Assembly: GCA_023443925.1 (NCBI GenBank)
Contig: JAEZSL010000041.1
Coordinates: forward strand, 1 to 20,808
Length of the DNA: 20,808 nt
Reading direction: 5' to 3'
DNA from: Bacillota bacterium
GTDB taxonomy: Bacteria; Bacillota_A; Clostridia; Lachnospirales; Lachnospiraceae
Below the pieces are notes generated by a model. That model was not told the origin of the DNA and did not search any database. It saw nothing but the letters and a program-made list of their open reading frames with translations. Shown here piece after piece: positions 7,600-15,434 of the stretch. The position numbers and the translations under genes were made by a program. Numbering within the stretch: the first letter of the stretch is position 1; each line of letters starts with the position of its first letter.

Positions 7600-8826
7600 T
7601 TACCCGGCAGCCTCGCTGATAGTAACGCTGATGCTGTTGCCTCCTGTAATGGTAAGATCACCACCAGGCGGACTGAACTGGATATTAAAAGACTTGGTTC
7701 CAATATCCGAATCCGATAAATCAATATATGGTTTCAAATTATATTTGTTAATACCACTGAGTAAAGCCTCTTCACCAAGAACTTCAACCTGTATGTCATC
7801 TGTGCTGTTTATATTGGCTGCCTTTCCAGGCGGAAGGTTTTTCAGTTCGATATCGCTGCTGCTCAAATTGATATCTTTACTTTTCAGCTTTTCGATGTGG
7901 ATATTGATTACCGCATTTTTATTCTCATCTATTAGTATAACATCATTCTTGATGAAATCCTCAATGTTAACTACATCCTCGATATCTTCCTTCTTATAAT
8001 CAATATTGTACTCGCCCATTATATACTGCACTTTGTCCAGTTCTGACTGTTCTCCTGCGATAACCACCTGTTTGGGTTCGTATTCAAAATTCTTATACCT
8101 GTAACCGTAATACGGTGTACCTTTTAAATCTATAAACAGGTTAACGGTTTTTGTTTTCAGCAGATCAACAGAAACATCTACCTCATCATAACTCAAGGTA
8201 ATATTGCCGGAATCCATTAAAGTGCCGTTTTTATCATAAACTTTGGGAATTGCAGTCTTTTTAAAGGATTCTCTTTCATTATTTACATTAACTTCCACTA
8301 CGACTTCATTTACTTTATCAATTAAGGATTCTGCTCCGGACACCTTTATTATATTAGGGCTTGTGGTTTTTTCCTTGATGTAATATCCTTCTGCTACGGT
8401 TCCCGAAGTCACTACATTAATCTTAAGCTGCTTATCTGCCAGATTCTCAAGGCTTACCTGCATGGTGTAATTTTCTTTAACGATTTCAACCCGGTCACCA
8501 TATCTCGGAACGGATACATCAATGGGAACCGCATATACGACTGATAGCTTGGAAAGGTCAGCAATCGCCTGAAAATCTGAATTGTCCAGCGTCTCCATAA
8601 CAGAACGCTTTGTTTTTACCTGTACGTCCACCGTATTACCGGAGACAACTTCATATACCTTATCTTTCTCTTCTAAAACGTTCTCATTAATTGTAGTTAC
8701 CTGTATATCCCGAAACGTCTTTGTTATAACCGGATCATCCACATTCAGTATAACAACCCACACAAGGAAAGCCACAAGCAGTGACAGAATCTTCAGACCT
8801 GTGTTTCTAGTCAATCTTTCTTTCAT
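7600..8826 (-). CDS. cdaR: YbbR-domain protein, regulator of diadenylate cyclase
   Basis: This 408-residue membrane-anchored protein has one N-terminal transmembrane helix (about residues 10-27, LKILSLLVAFLVWVVILN). It is followed by an extracytoplasmic part made of repeated YbbR-type beta domains; I count roughly four by recurring VxVxVxL... strands. In Firmicutes CdaR binds the membrane cyclase CdaA and tunes c-di-AMP synthesis, normally encoded next to it as here. Its start overlaps the end of cdaA by 20 bases, indicating translational coupling. The identification rests on domain pattern and synteny. Confidence 0.9.
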   Translation of the reverse strand: MKERLTRNTGLKILSLLVAFLVWVVILNVDDPVITKTFRDIQVTTINENVLEEKDKVYEVVSGNTVDVQVKTKRSVMETLDNSDFQAIADLSKLSVVYAVPIDVSVPRYGDRVEIVKENYTMQVSLENLADKQLKINVVTSGTVAEGYYIKEKTTSPNIIKVSGAESLIDKVNEVVVEVNVNNERESFKKTAIPKVYDKNGTLMDSGNITLSYDEVDVSVDLLKTKTVNLFIDLKGTPYYGYRYKNFEYEPKQVVIAGEQSELDKVQYIMGEYNIDYKKEDIEDVVNIEDFIKNDVILIDENKNAVINIHIEKLKSKDINLSSSDIELKNLPPGKAANINSTDDIQVEVLGEEALLSGINKYNLKPYIDLSDSDIGTKSFNIQFSPPGGDLTITGGNSISVTISEAAG

Positions 8827-9685
8827 TCTTCACTCTTCCCTTCCATAGTTTAATTTTCTTTACATCGGTAACTTTATTCTGGAGTGATGAGATTTTATTT
8901 CTTAAATAATCTCCGTCAACATTCCGGATTAAGGTTCCGCCGGTAGCTATGGATACTTTACCGGTCTCTTCCGATACAATAATCGTTAAACTGTCACTCA
9001 CCTCACTGACGCCAATACCGGCCCTGTGCCTGGTACCCAGATCCTTGCTTAAATGCATGTTATCCGATAAGGGCAAATAGCAGGTAGCCGCCACAATCCG
9101 GTTACCCCGAAGGATAACGGCTCCGTCATGCAGGGGAGTGTTATGTTCAAAAATGTTTATTAATAATTGACTGCTGACTAAAGAATCAATTGCGATACCT
9201 GTTTTTTCAAACTCATTCAGGGAAATCTCCTTCTCAATGACAATCAAAGCCCCTGTTTTGGTTTTGGCCAGTTCAAATGCCGCTTTTACAATTCCTGCCA
9301 CCGTATCGTCTGAAAACCGTTCGTTCCGGTCTTTGTTATCATTAAAATTAAAAAGAGGGGTTACCAGGTTGTTCTGTCCAAGCTGCTCCAGGGCTTTACG
9401 GAATTCCGGCTGGAATACAATGATTACCGCGATTATACCGACATTAATACCTTTAAAGAAGATCCACAGAATTACATTTAAGTTCAGTATGGAAGCGATA
9501 AGCCATAAAACCAGCAACACAATAAGACCCTTAACTAAAATCCAGGCCCTGGTCTGCTTTACCCAGTTAATCACATTATAAATTGCAAATGCAATGAGCA
9601 GAATTTCGAGAATATCCGTAATTCCAATTCTGGGAAGTGACAGCGTCGCTACATAATCTTTAAAAAAACTTATAATCGTCTCCAT
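8807..9685 (-). CDS. cdaA: Membrane diadenylate cyclase
   Basis: It makes cyclic di-AMP from two ATP. The 292-residue protein has hydrophobic segments at about 25-40, 48-70 and 78-92 and a DAC (DisA_N) catalytic domain at about 110-270. The diagnostic motifs DGA (187-189, within LHDGAVILRG) and RHR (219-221, within LGTRHRAGIG) are present, so it should be active. A GTG at 9694 would lengthen it by three residues. The ATG at 9685 is preferred because AGGTGG lies five bases upstream and actually overlaps the GTG. It overlaps cdaR and follows two membrane protein genes, forming one apparent operon. glmM, often the third gene, is not seen here. Confidence 0.95.
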   Translation of the reverse strand: METIISFFKDYVATLSLPRIGITDILEILLIAFAIYNVINWVKQTRAWILVKGLIVLLVLWLIASILNLNVILWIFFKGINVGIIAVIIVFQPEFRKALEQLGQNNLVTPLFNFNDNKDRNERFSDDTVAGIVKAAFELAKTKTGALIVIEKEISLNEFEKTGIAIDSLVSSQLLINIFEHNTPLHDGAVILRGNRIVAATCYLPLSDNMHLSKDLGTRHRAGIGVSEVSDSLTIIVSEETGKVSIATGGTLIRNVDGDYLRNKISSLQNKVTDVKKIKLWKGRVKNERKID

Positions 9686-9709
9686 AATAACCACCTGCTT
9701 TACATAGTG

Positions 9710-10768
9710 CTATTTCACATTGTCCTTGTTACCGATACCATAGTCTTTATACTCCTCGTAATCCTCTTCGTAATCTTCTTCATCATCCGTTAATACTTCA
9801 TTATTGATCCTGCCGGTTAAACCCTGGGACAGGCCGGCATTCTTCTGTGTATTAAACCGCTTAACGTTAATCTGCGGCTCCGTTACATTAATTTTAGGCA
9901 CTGCTTTTACATAATAGTAATAATCTTCATCTTCAAACTGTACATGTTCCACACCGGTATAATCCAGTGTAAGCCGGAAAAACTGTATAATCACAGCCAG
10001 AATCCCGGACACAACTGTGCCTAATATCATGGCTCCGATCTGTTCCGATACATCCAGTTTTAAATCGCTGAATAAAAAACCCAGGATACAGGTAAGGGCA
10101 CCTGCTGCTACCGCAATTTCACGGGCATAGTCAAATTTCATTCGTCTGATAAAATATGTTACAAAAATAATCATAGAAAATATGATAATTGCCATAAACA
10201 ACTGCTTATTGCCCGTTAAGCGGTCTATGACATAAGTATAGAGCGTAAGTGTATCTTCCACGCTGATATTCACCTGCATGGCGGCGGCTTCCCGGATAAC
10301 CCCGAATAAATAAAACAGGATAACCCCGCAGGCTGTAGGCACTATGGCTAATGGTGTTGCAAACAAACCAAGCACCAGTGGAATTATATAGGGTATTTTG
10401 AGAAGATAAAGTATCGGCACCGCCAGCACCACATACCCTAATTTCGGTGTAAATCGCAGAAAAAGACAATACATAATCAGAATTATCAATATAACAATTA
10501 CCGATAATATTTTAGATGCAAAATATACATGGCCGATGGATACCAGTGCCGCCAGTAAAACCAGTATGGCAGAGGGCGTAAATGCACTTAGCAGCGATAA
10601 AACCAGTACAATTGAAATCTGTTTTAACCGGTGGTCATAACCAATTGCGGTATTGATAATACGGAATACACCAAAAGCTATCAGGAACTTTATAACCGTA
10701 TTAATATATATTTCATATTTCTGGTACAGACTCCGCAGCCTGGCCCGGAGTACTAACAATGTCATCAT
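9710..10768 (-). CDS. Multi-pass membrane protein of unknown function, upstream of cdaA
   Basis: The 352-residue protein has about eight hydrophobic segments between residues 20 and 265, including the stretches around VIILIILIMYCLF and AIIIFSMIIFVTYFI. A soluble C-terminal tail of about 85 residues follows and includes a very acidic run (DDEEDYEEDYEEY, near 328-340). I do not recognise a named family. Two ATG codons lie in tandem at the start, with GGGAGG 8-9 bases upstream. It is 24 bases upstream of the cdaA ATG and 16 bases after another membrane protein gene, so it is co-transcribed with the c-di-AMP genes. A role linked to the cyclase or cell envelope is only inferred from position. Confidence 0.75.
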   Translation of the reverse strand: MMTLLVLRARLRSLYQKYEIYINTVIKFLIAFGVFRIINTAIGYDHRLKQISIVLVLSLLSAFTPSAILVLLAALVSIGHVYFASKILSVIVILIILIMYCLFLRFTPKLGYVVLAVPILYLLKIPYIIPLVLGLFATPLAIVPTACGVILFYLFGVIREAAAMQVNISVEDTLTLYTYVIDRLTGNKQLFMAIIIFSMIIFVTYFIRRMKFDYAREIAVAAGALTCILGFLFSDLKLDVSEQIGAMILGTVVSGILAVIIQFFRLTLDYTGVEHVQFEDEDYYYYVKAVPKINVTEPQINVKRFNTQKNAGLSQGLTGRINNEVLTDDEEDYEEDYEEYKDYGIGNKDNVK

Positions 10769-10784
10769 TCTATTTGCCTCCCAA

Positions 10785-11186
10785 CTATCCGTTCACTTTC
10801 TCATCCTGATAAAAGCTGCTCAGCTTCTTCAAAGATTTATAATATTTAGACAGATCTTTTCTGGATTTATCATACTTTAATGAATACCCTAAAATTGAGC
10901 CGGTCACGAATACTGCCATCATCATAATATAAAATCCTAATATATACTGTCCGATCCGGACAAAGTCAAAGGTCACCAGATTGCTGATTATATATTCGGC
11001 TTTATACATTCCTATTAAAATCAGAATCAGGATATATCCGACCGTACTATTGATTACGGTCTTGAGCACCTGCAGTCTTACATAGTCCGTCTTATAATAC
11101 TTTCCCATCCTTATATCCTCTTTGCCGTCCATTTGTTCGTACAGGGCAAGTTTTGTCATGGTTCTGATCTTTTTATTATTTAACAT
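10785..11186 (-). CDS. Small two-helix membrane protein of unknown function
   Basis: The 133-residue protein has a basic N-terminal third, two transmembrane helices (about residues 43-60 and 78-100) and a lysine-rich cytoplasmic tail (YDKSRKDLSKYYKSLKKL). No family is recognised. GGAGG seven bases before the ATG supports the chosen start, although internal methionines exist. It is the first gene after the promoter at 11265-11293 and therefore heads the cda cluster. Function unknown. Confidence 0.7.
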   Translation of the reverse strand: MLNNKKIRTMTKLALYEQMDGKEDIRMGKYYKTDYVRLQVLKTVINSTVGYILILILIGMYKAEYIISNLVTFDFVRIGQYILGFYIMMMAVFVTGSILGYSLKYDKSRKDLSKYYKSLKKLSSFYQDEKVNG

Positions 11187-11264
11187 CCAATTACCTCCGT
11201 ATTAAACCTACGTCCCTGTTTTAGAAATAATTCCACTGCTGCCTATATTCGTATTTTTCACAGT

Positions 11265-11293
11265 ATTATCATACATTATAACATATTGGACAA
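11265..11293 (-). promoter_or_regulatory. Sigma-A-type promoter of the cda cluster
   Basis: On the minus strand TTGTCC (11288-11293) and GATAAT (11265-11270) are spaced by exactly 17 bases. A second TATAAT preceded by TGT lies within that spacer as an alternative extended -10. The start codon of the first gene lies about 80 bases downstream. Confidence 0.6.
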
Positions 11294-11344
11294 TTATTTT
11301 CGAGCCTTTTTTTTTAAGAAAAACTGTGTTTTTTCTTAATTTAG

Positions 11345-11392
11345 GTTAAGACTCCGGGAAATACCTTGGTATTTCCTGCTTTCCGTCTTAAC
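11345..11392. other. Two-tier hairpin between the cda cluster and the accessory island
   Basis: GTTAAGAC (11345-11352) pairs with GTCTTAAC (11385-11392), and inside it GGAAATACC pairs with GGTATTTCC across a TT loop. TTTTT follows on the plus strand, so it is shaped like a terminator for plus-strand transcription, yet no plus-strand gene is present. It may be a leftover of a displaced gene, or a barrier to antisense transcription. The rest of 11187-11638 holds the cda promoter and the mazG terminator but no gene I can support. Confidence 0.5.
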
Positions 11393-11476
11393 TTTTTAAT
11401 TAAACTGGAAATCTATAACATTTGGGATAACTATTTTGAAGTCTTATTCTTAAAGAAAGGGGTAGGGCTTAATTTG

Positions 11477-11529
11477 GATTAAAAAAGAGCTGTTTTTCAG
11501 GAATTGTTACTCCTTTAGACAACTCTTTT
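11477..11529 (-). terminator. Terminator of the helicase-MazG unit
   Basis: On the minus strand AAAAGAGTTGT (11519-11529) pairs with ACAGCTCTTTT (11483-11493) over 11 bp with one wobble. TTTTTTAATCC follows. It lies about 110 bases past the MazG stop and marks the left end of the accessory island's transcription. Confidence 0.75.
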
Positions 11530-11638
11530 CGTACTTCTCTAATAAAAGAACTTATAGGACTCACTGGTGTTTTCAGACATTCGCCCAAGATATTCTATTT
11601 CTAATCCTCAGAATATGGAAATTTCATGATTGCCCCAC

Positions 11639-11974
11639 TTATTTTAGCTTATTGTACTTCTCCTTACTTCCATATGCCTTTTTTACAGGATATTTCTCAT
11701 TATTGCGTTTGAGTTTTTCCAGTACAATTTCATCAAGATCGAGCCCACAGACATCTGACATAAGCACGCAATAATTTACCACATCTGCAAGTTCTTCCTT
11801 AATCTTGTCGATATTCTCCATACATTTTACATCTTCACCGCTCCATTGGAATACTTCCAATAATTCAGCAGCCTCTAAGGAAATGGATATAGCCAGGTCC
11901 TTGGGATTGTGGAATTGCTTCCAATCACGTTCATCACGAAATTGTAATATTTTATTTATTGTATCTTGTGTCAT
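11639..11974 (-). CDS. MazG-like nucleotide pyrophosphohydrolase
   Basis: The 111-residue all-helical protein of the MazG/RS21-C6 type is expected to hydrolyse nucleoside triphosphates to monophosphate and pyrophosphate. The metal-binding pattern is visible as EAAELLEVFQW (about residues 34-44) and KEELADVVNYCV (about 59-70). AAGGAG, placed inside the last codons of the helicase gene, serves as its ribosome binding site, and only five bases separate the two genes, so they are translated together. MazG-like enzymes travel with defence genes and may act on the nucleotide pool during infection. That role here is an inference; a house-cleaning function is equally possible. Confidence 0.85.
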   Translation of the reverse strand: MTQDTINKILQFRDERDWKQFHNPKDLAISISLEAAELLEVFQWSGEDVKCMENIDKIKEELADVVNYCVLMSDVCGLDLDEIVLEKLKRNNEKYPVKKAYGSKEKYNKLK

Positions 11975-11979
11975 TATCT

Positions 11980-13734
11980 TTATCTCCTTTTTGACGCTGC
12001 AAGAAGCGCTTCTCTAAGTTCCTTATCATAGGCATAAACATATAAACCCTCTACACCACGCGTCATAAGAACTCTCACCTCATGCTGTATTAAGGTTTCG
12101 CCAAACTGCTTTTTCGTACCATCTGATAGAGTACGATTTTGCGTCATTTTCTTATAATTCTTAGCTGTTGGATCAAAGATTACTTTTCCATCACGATATT
12201 TTACGGATGGGCCTAAAATTACTCCGGCATAATTTAAATCAAATCCCTGAATCGTAAATGTTGATCCCACCTCATCAATTGTCTGTGGCTGCTCTGCCCA
12301 GGAAAGTGATTTGATTGCACGTTTTTCTTTGCGTGACAATTCCTGCTCCAGTTCTCTATTCCAAGGCTTATGCCATGGTCCAATCAGTACTTCCCAATAT
12401 TTACTCAACCTGGCTTCTATTGCAACCTTATTATTATAGTCCCAATCATAGGTTGCAACCAAACGGGAAAGGCGATGCTTCTCCTCAGATGCCTTTTGTT
12501 TCAAAGCAAATTCAAGCTTCTCTGGTTCATCAAATATCTGAATCTCGTATCCACCAAGATTTGACGGTATCTTGGTAATTCTCTGCTCCTTCGTGAATCC
12601 ATCAATCCAATCTACTACCTCCTTGGATGCTTTAATACGAAGCTGATCCTTCAATTCAAAATAGTTATTGTTAATCTTGGCTTGTTCCCTAAATTTATCC
12701 AAGATTTGTGATTCCCAATACTGTTCTGTTGTAAGAATTTGATTTTCATCAAACATTACAACTGTAACTTTTGCACGATCCACAATATCTTGCAGCTGAT
12801 TTACTCCCTGATAGGATTGTTTTCCTTGTGTTAATAGCAAATGTGCCTCATCTATAAAAGCAACATCCACCGGATCTTCTATCCTATGATGATTGATAAA
12901 AGATGTAGGTTTACATACAACCTCCCCAAATCGTTCCGTTAAACCAAGCTTTTGTGCAATTTGTGAATATACGGTAATCTGCTCATCATGATTTACCATC
13001 ATATAGCATCGTAATGGCTCCATATCTTCTTCATCCGCTTTAGCAAATATTTCATAGAAGGTACTACTATTAAGAACCGTTTTTCCAGTTCCTGCTTCTC
13101 CTTCTATGAAAATAAGTTGGTTTTTCTTTCTCGTATTCAATGCATCAAATACTCTTTGAATGATAATGCCTTTGAGTTTCTCCTGATCAGATGTCAGTTT
13201 ATGTAGCGGTGAAGCCTTATATACTGCGGAGTCTTTGATTGTACTTTCTCTTGGAAATAAAGTCTTATTATATCTGCGTAATTTAGACCACATCATTCGA
13301 AAAATAGCATCCATTTCGCTGTCTGGATAATATTTGTTCTGCGGATTCCCCCTCATGTTGTGAATCTTTATCACGCGGTCAACACTCATTAAATAAAGCA
13401 TTAATCGATTTTCTATATCCAAAGTCATGGATTTGTTGAAATGCTCATGCCCGATAACATATAAACTCGCATCAGCTTTCATGAGCTGTTGTTGCCATTC
13501 ACCTGATTGATTATCGTGATGCTGCTTTGTTCTTTGAATAATATTATTGGATTCCCCAATATACACCTCATAATCCTCTGTATCTTTCCAATTATGAATA
13601 TATACCGTTGGAAAATGCAGCAAAATATTCTGTTCTTTTTCAGAAGCATTCTCTATTAAATTGTTATGAAATTCTTTTAGCCCATTTGCACTGTTTGTAA
13701 TTTTGTAGACAATTGGCTTTATATCTGTTCCCAT
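11980..13734 (-). CDS. GIY-YIG nuclease-DUF2075 helicase fusion
   Basis: This 584-residue cytosolic protein combines two parts. Residues about 40-115 look like a GIY-YIG endonuclease: TVYIHNW (43-49), VYIGES (57-62), R68 and E108 in DIENRLMLY. Residues about 205-580 form a DUF2075 (Schlafen-type) superfamily 1 helicase/ATPase with Walker A GEAGTGKT (212-219), Walker B FIDEAH (293-298), and the late motifs DEVGSTFTIQGFDLNYAGV and VRVLMTRGVEGLYVY. It could unwind and cut nucleic acid. The start is supported by AAAGG upstream. It follows a strong terminator and a 330-base spacer, so it may have its own promoter, which I could not place confidently. It is the clearest candidate nuclease in the island. 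Confidence 0.88.
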   Translation of the reverse strand: MGTDIKPIVYKITNSANGLKEFHNNLIENASEKEQNILLHFPTVYIHNWKDTEDYEVYIGESNNIIQRTKQHHDNQSGEWQQQLMKADASLYVIGHEHFNKSMTLDIENRLMLYLMSVDRVIKIHNMRGNPQNKYYPDSEMDAIFRMMWSKLRRYNKTLFPRESTIKDSAVYKASPLHKLTSDQEKLKGIIIQRVFDALNTRKKNQLIFIEGEAGTGKTVLNSSTFYEIFAKADEEDMEPLRCYMMVNHDEQITVYSQIAQKLGLTERFGEVVCKPTSFINHHRIEDPVDVAFIDEAHLLLTQGKQSYQGVNQLQDIVDRAKVTVVMFDENQILTTEQYWESQILDKFREQAKINNNYFELKDQLRIKASKEVVDWIDGFTKEQRITKIPSNLGGYEIQIFDEPEKLEFALKQKASEEKHRLSRLVATYDWDYNNKVAIEARLSKYWEVLIGPWHKPWNRELEQELSRKEKRAIKSLSWAEQPQTIDEVGSTFTIQGFDLNYAGVILGPSVKYRDGKVIFDPTAKNYKKMTQNRTLSDGTKKQFGETLIQHEVRVLMTRGVEGLYVYAYDKELREALLAASKRR

Positions 13735-14065
13735 ATATATTATCCTTTGTTAATTTTTATTTACTCGACGTGGGTTCTTTGGTTTTTCTACATCCGCTGG
13801 TTTAGGCATGTCTAGTTAAGTCGTTTTTATAGCAATTTTCTGAATTTACCAATATCATTGCATTAAATATGATCCTTCTCACCTCCATATTCCTTTCCTA
13901 ATTCAGAGTACTCATGAGTGAGCGATAACCTCATCTTCTTTACATACTTTCTCTATTATATTCATTAGCACTTCTTCTGATATCTTTGGGACCAGATTTA
14001 GACAAGTTGTTGCTCCCCTATAGCTCCAAAGTCTTGACTTGTACCTCTCCATTAATAGAAACTCC
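13735..14065 (-). other. Spacer with gene debris between two island units
   Basis: Several short open stretches lie on the minus strand but no full gene. One ends in a small protein-like tail, MPKPADVEKPKNPRRVNKN, just before the helicase ribosome binding site. Another is the 46-codon frame at 13912-14052, listed separately. A frame beginning MRLSLTHEYSELGKEYGG overlaps its end in another phase. These look like scraps of a decayed gene or genes, but none is recognised. Confidence 0.35.
13912..14052 (-). CDS. Possible 46-residue small protein or gene remnant
   Basis: The frame reads MERYKSRLWSYRGATTC at the start and ends ...CKEDEVIAHS, with an amphipathic helix-like centre (PKISEEVLMNIIEKV). 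GGAG lies nine bases before the ATG. It starts directly after the terminator at 14066-14129 and no promoter is evident. It could be a real small gene, the tail of a decayed one, or chance. No family is recognised. Confidence 0.25.
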   Translation of the reverse strand: MERYKSRLWSYRGATTCLNLVPKISEEVLMNIIEKVCKEDEVIAHS

Positions 14066-14129
14066 AAAAAAGCTATACTCAAATGCAAGAGTGCAAACGT
14101 CCATCCAACATCATGAGCATAGCTTTTTT
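14066..14129. terminator. Strong terminator closing the GHKL-ATPase operon (bidirectional)
   Basis: AAAAAAGCTATACTCA (14066-14081) pairs with TGAGCATAGCTTTTTT (14114-14129) over 16 positions with one mismatch or wobble. The A and T tracts form the base of the stem on both strands. It lies 52 bases after the stop of the 84-residue gene and separates that operon from the helicase gene. Confidence 0.8.
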
Positions 14130-14181
14130 AATGTCCCATTATCTGGTTTATAAGGGATAATGCTTGTAGATAAATCTTAAG

Positions 14182-14436
14182 CTATTCGGAAACATCTATT
14201 GAAAACCCATACTCCTTCACGAATAATTTAATTAGGAACCGTGCTGTGTCTCTATCAAACTGAATAGATTGGCTAATCTTTTCCGGAAGCGTTCGATTAC
14301 TTTTTCCATATGTATCGATCTGAACATACTTTTTTCCGTCATCGCTGAAAACCGTATATGTTGTAGCAACCTTCTCATGTACCAAATTACGCCCCTTTTC
14401 AAGTTGTTTAATTGTATTTATATCTAGCTGTGCCAT
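14182..14436 (-). CDS. Small conserved-looking protein, island gene
   Basis: The 84-residue protein begins MAQLDINTIKQLEKGR and continues with a compact beta-strand region (TTYTVFSDDGKKYVQIDTYG). It ends with a helix containing SQSIQFDRDTARFLIKLF. Small proteins of this look occur in restriction islands and, to my recollection, are sometimes mislabelled methionyl-tRNA formyltransferase. It is far too short and lacks that enzyme's domains, so I do not use that name. AGGAG lies seven bases before the ATG. It is the last gene of the operon, 26 bases after the 323-residue gene. Function unknown; a DNA-mimic or adaptor role would be speculation. Confidence 0.75.
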   Translation of the reverse strand: MAQLDINTIKQLEKGRNLVHEKVATTYTVFSDDGKKYVQIDTYGKSNRTLPEKISQSIQFDRDTARFLIKLFVKEYGFSIDVSE

Positions 14437-14462
14437 TGATAACTCCTATCTAAGTGTATCTC

Positions 14463-15434
14463 TTATCTAATATCCGAGATAAAAAAATGTATTTTTCCAA
14501 TGCTAACCTTATCTCCAATATAAAGCCCAACTAAACTTTCTGGTTTTGTAATGAACTTATTCTTTCTTGCTGGAACCAAAATTTTCTGATGAGTTTTATC
14601 ATTTTCTAGCACCACCTTGCTCTTTATTTCAACTTTTTTTGAAGCCTTATCTAATGTTGATGCTATTTCTTTCTCAGATTCTTGGTATGGCTTCATAAAC
14701 ATTACACTTATTTTTGAGATAACTTTTTCTTTAATCCACTCCTCTGACATAAAGTCCAGAACGTACATACCACCCAATAAGTTCAAATATTTAGCTATAT
14801 TTCCTGCGTCATCTGTATTGATATTATATCCATTTTTCTGTGCATCCATTATTGCCTCTAAAAAAGGACGCATTACATGTATATTGTTAGACGTATTTCT
14901 TTCGATAAAATGCATAATATAATCAGAATGACTACATACAAATCTGGTTAGCTCCCACTTATCATCACGATCTTCATCGTAAGTCAATCGCCCGATCCAC
15001 CATAATCTTGACAGGGCATTTCTGGTCAACACTCTACGTCCGCTTGAGTGTGGGTCAAAGAAGTAATGTTGTTCAACAGATGATTCACTTTTAATGTTCC
15101 ATCTATAATGTACATATTCAAAAAACGGGCCTAAGCATAGAGCAGACCATAATCTTTCGTCTGTTGCCATAGAGTCTGTAAGAAACTTCAGATTTCCATA
15201 TACTCTCTTTACATTCTCCAACTCTGTCTCAAATGCTTTGGATTTCTCAGCCGACATATCAAGCTCAAAATCTCTAACATTTTCAAATTTTGTATCAATA
15301 AAGGGATTTCCATCACATACTTCACTAACCCATTCATTTGAAGCATAATTCTGATATTTATTTAAGCACTGTGCCAAGCACGCCCGGTCTTTTAAAAACT
15401 CAAGCTTATCAGAGTTAATAATTTGGATCTTCAA
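14463..15434 (-). CDS. Uncharacterised defence-island protein, possibly DUF6339-like
   Basis: The 323-residue protein has no transmembrane segments. The central part reads ATDERLWSALCLGPFFEYVHYRW (about 90-112) and later NALSRLWWIGRLTYDE. This arrangement resembles DUF6339 proteins found in restriction islands, but the match is from memory. The C-terminal 60 residues look like a separate small beta domain (KILVPARKNKF...GDKVSIGKIHFFISDIR). The likely start is an unusual TTG at 15434, with GGAGG seven bases upstream, overlapping the stop of the preceding gene by four bases. This implies tight co-translation with the 296-residue protein. No nuclease motif was identified. Confidence 0.8.
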   Translation of the reverse strand: MKIQIINSDKLEFLKDRACLAQCLNKYQNYASNEWVSEVCDGNPFIDTKFENVRDFELDMSAEKSKAFETELENVKRVYGNLKFLTDSMATDERLWSALCLGPFFEYVHYRWNIKSESSVEQHYFFDPHSSGRRVLTRNALSRLWWIGRLTYDEDRDDKWELTRFVCSHSDYIMHFIERNTSNNIHVMRPFLEAIMDAQKNGYNINTDDAGNIAKYLNLLGGMYVLDFMSEEWIKEKVISKISVMFMKPYQESEKEIASTLDKASKKVEIKSKVVLENDKTHQKILVPARKNKFITKPESLVGLYIGDKVSIGKIHFFISDIR

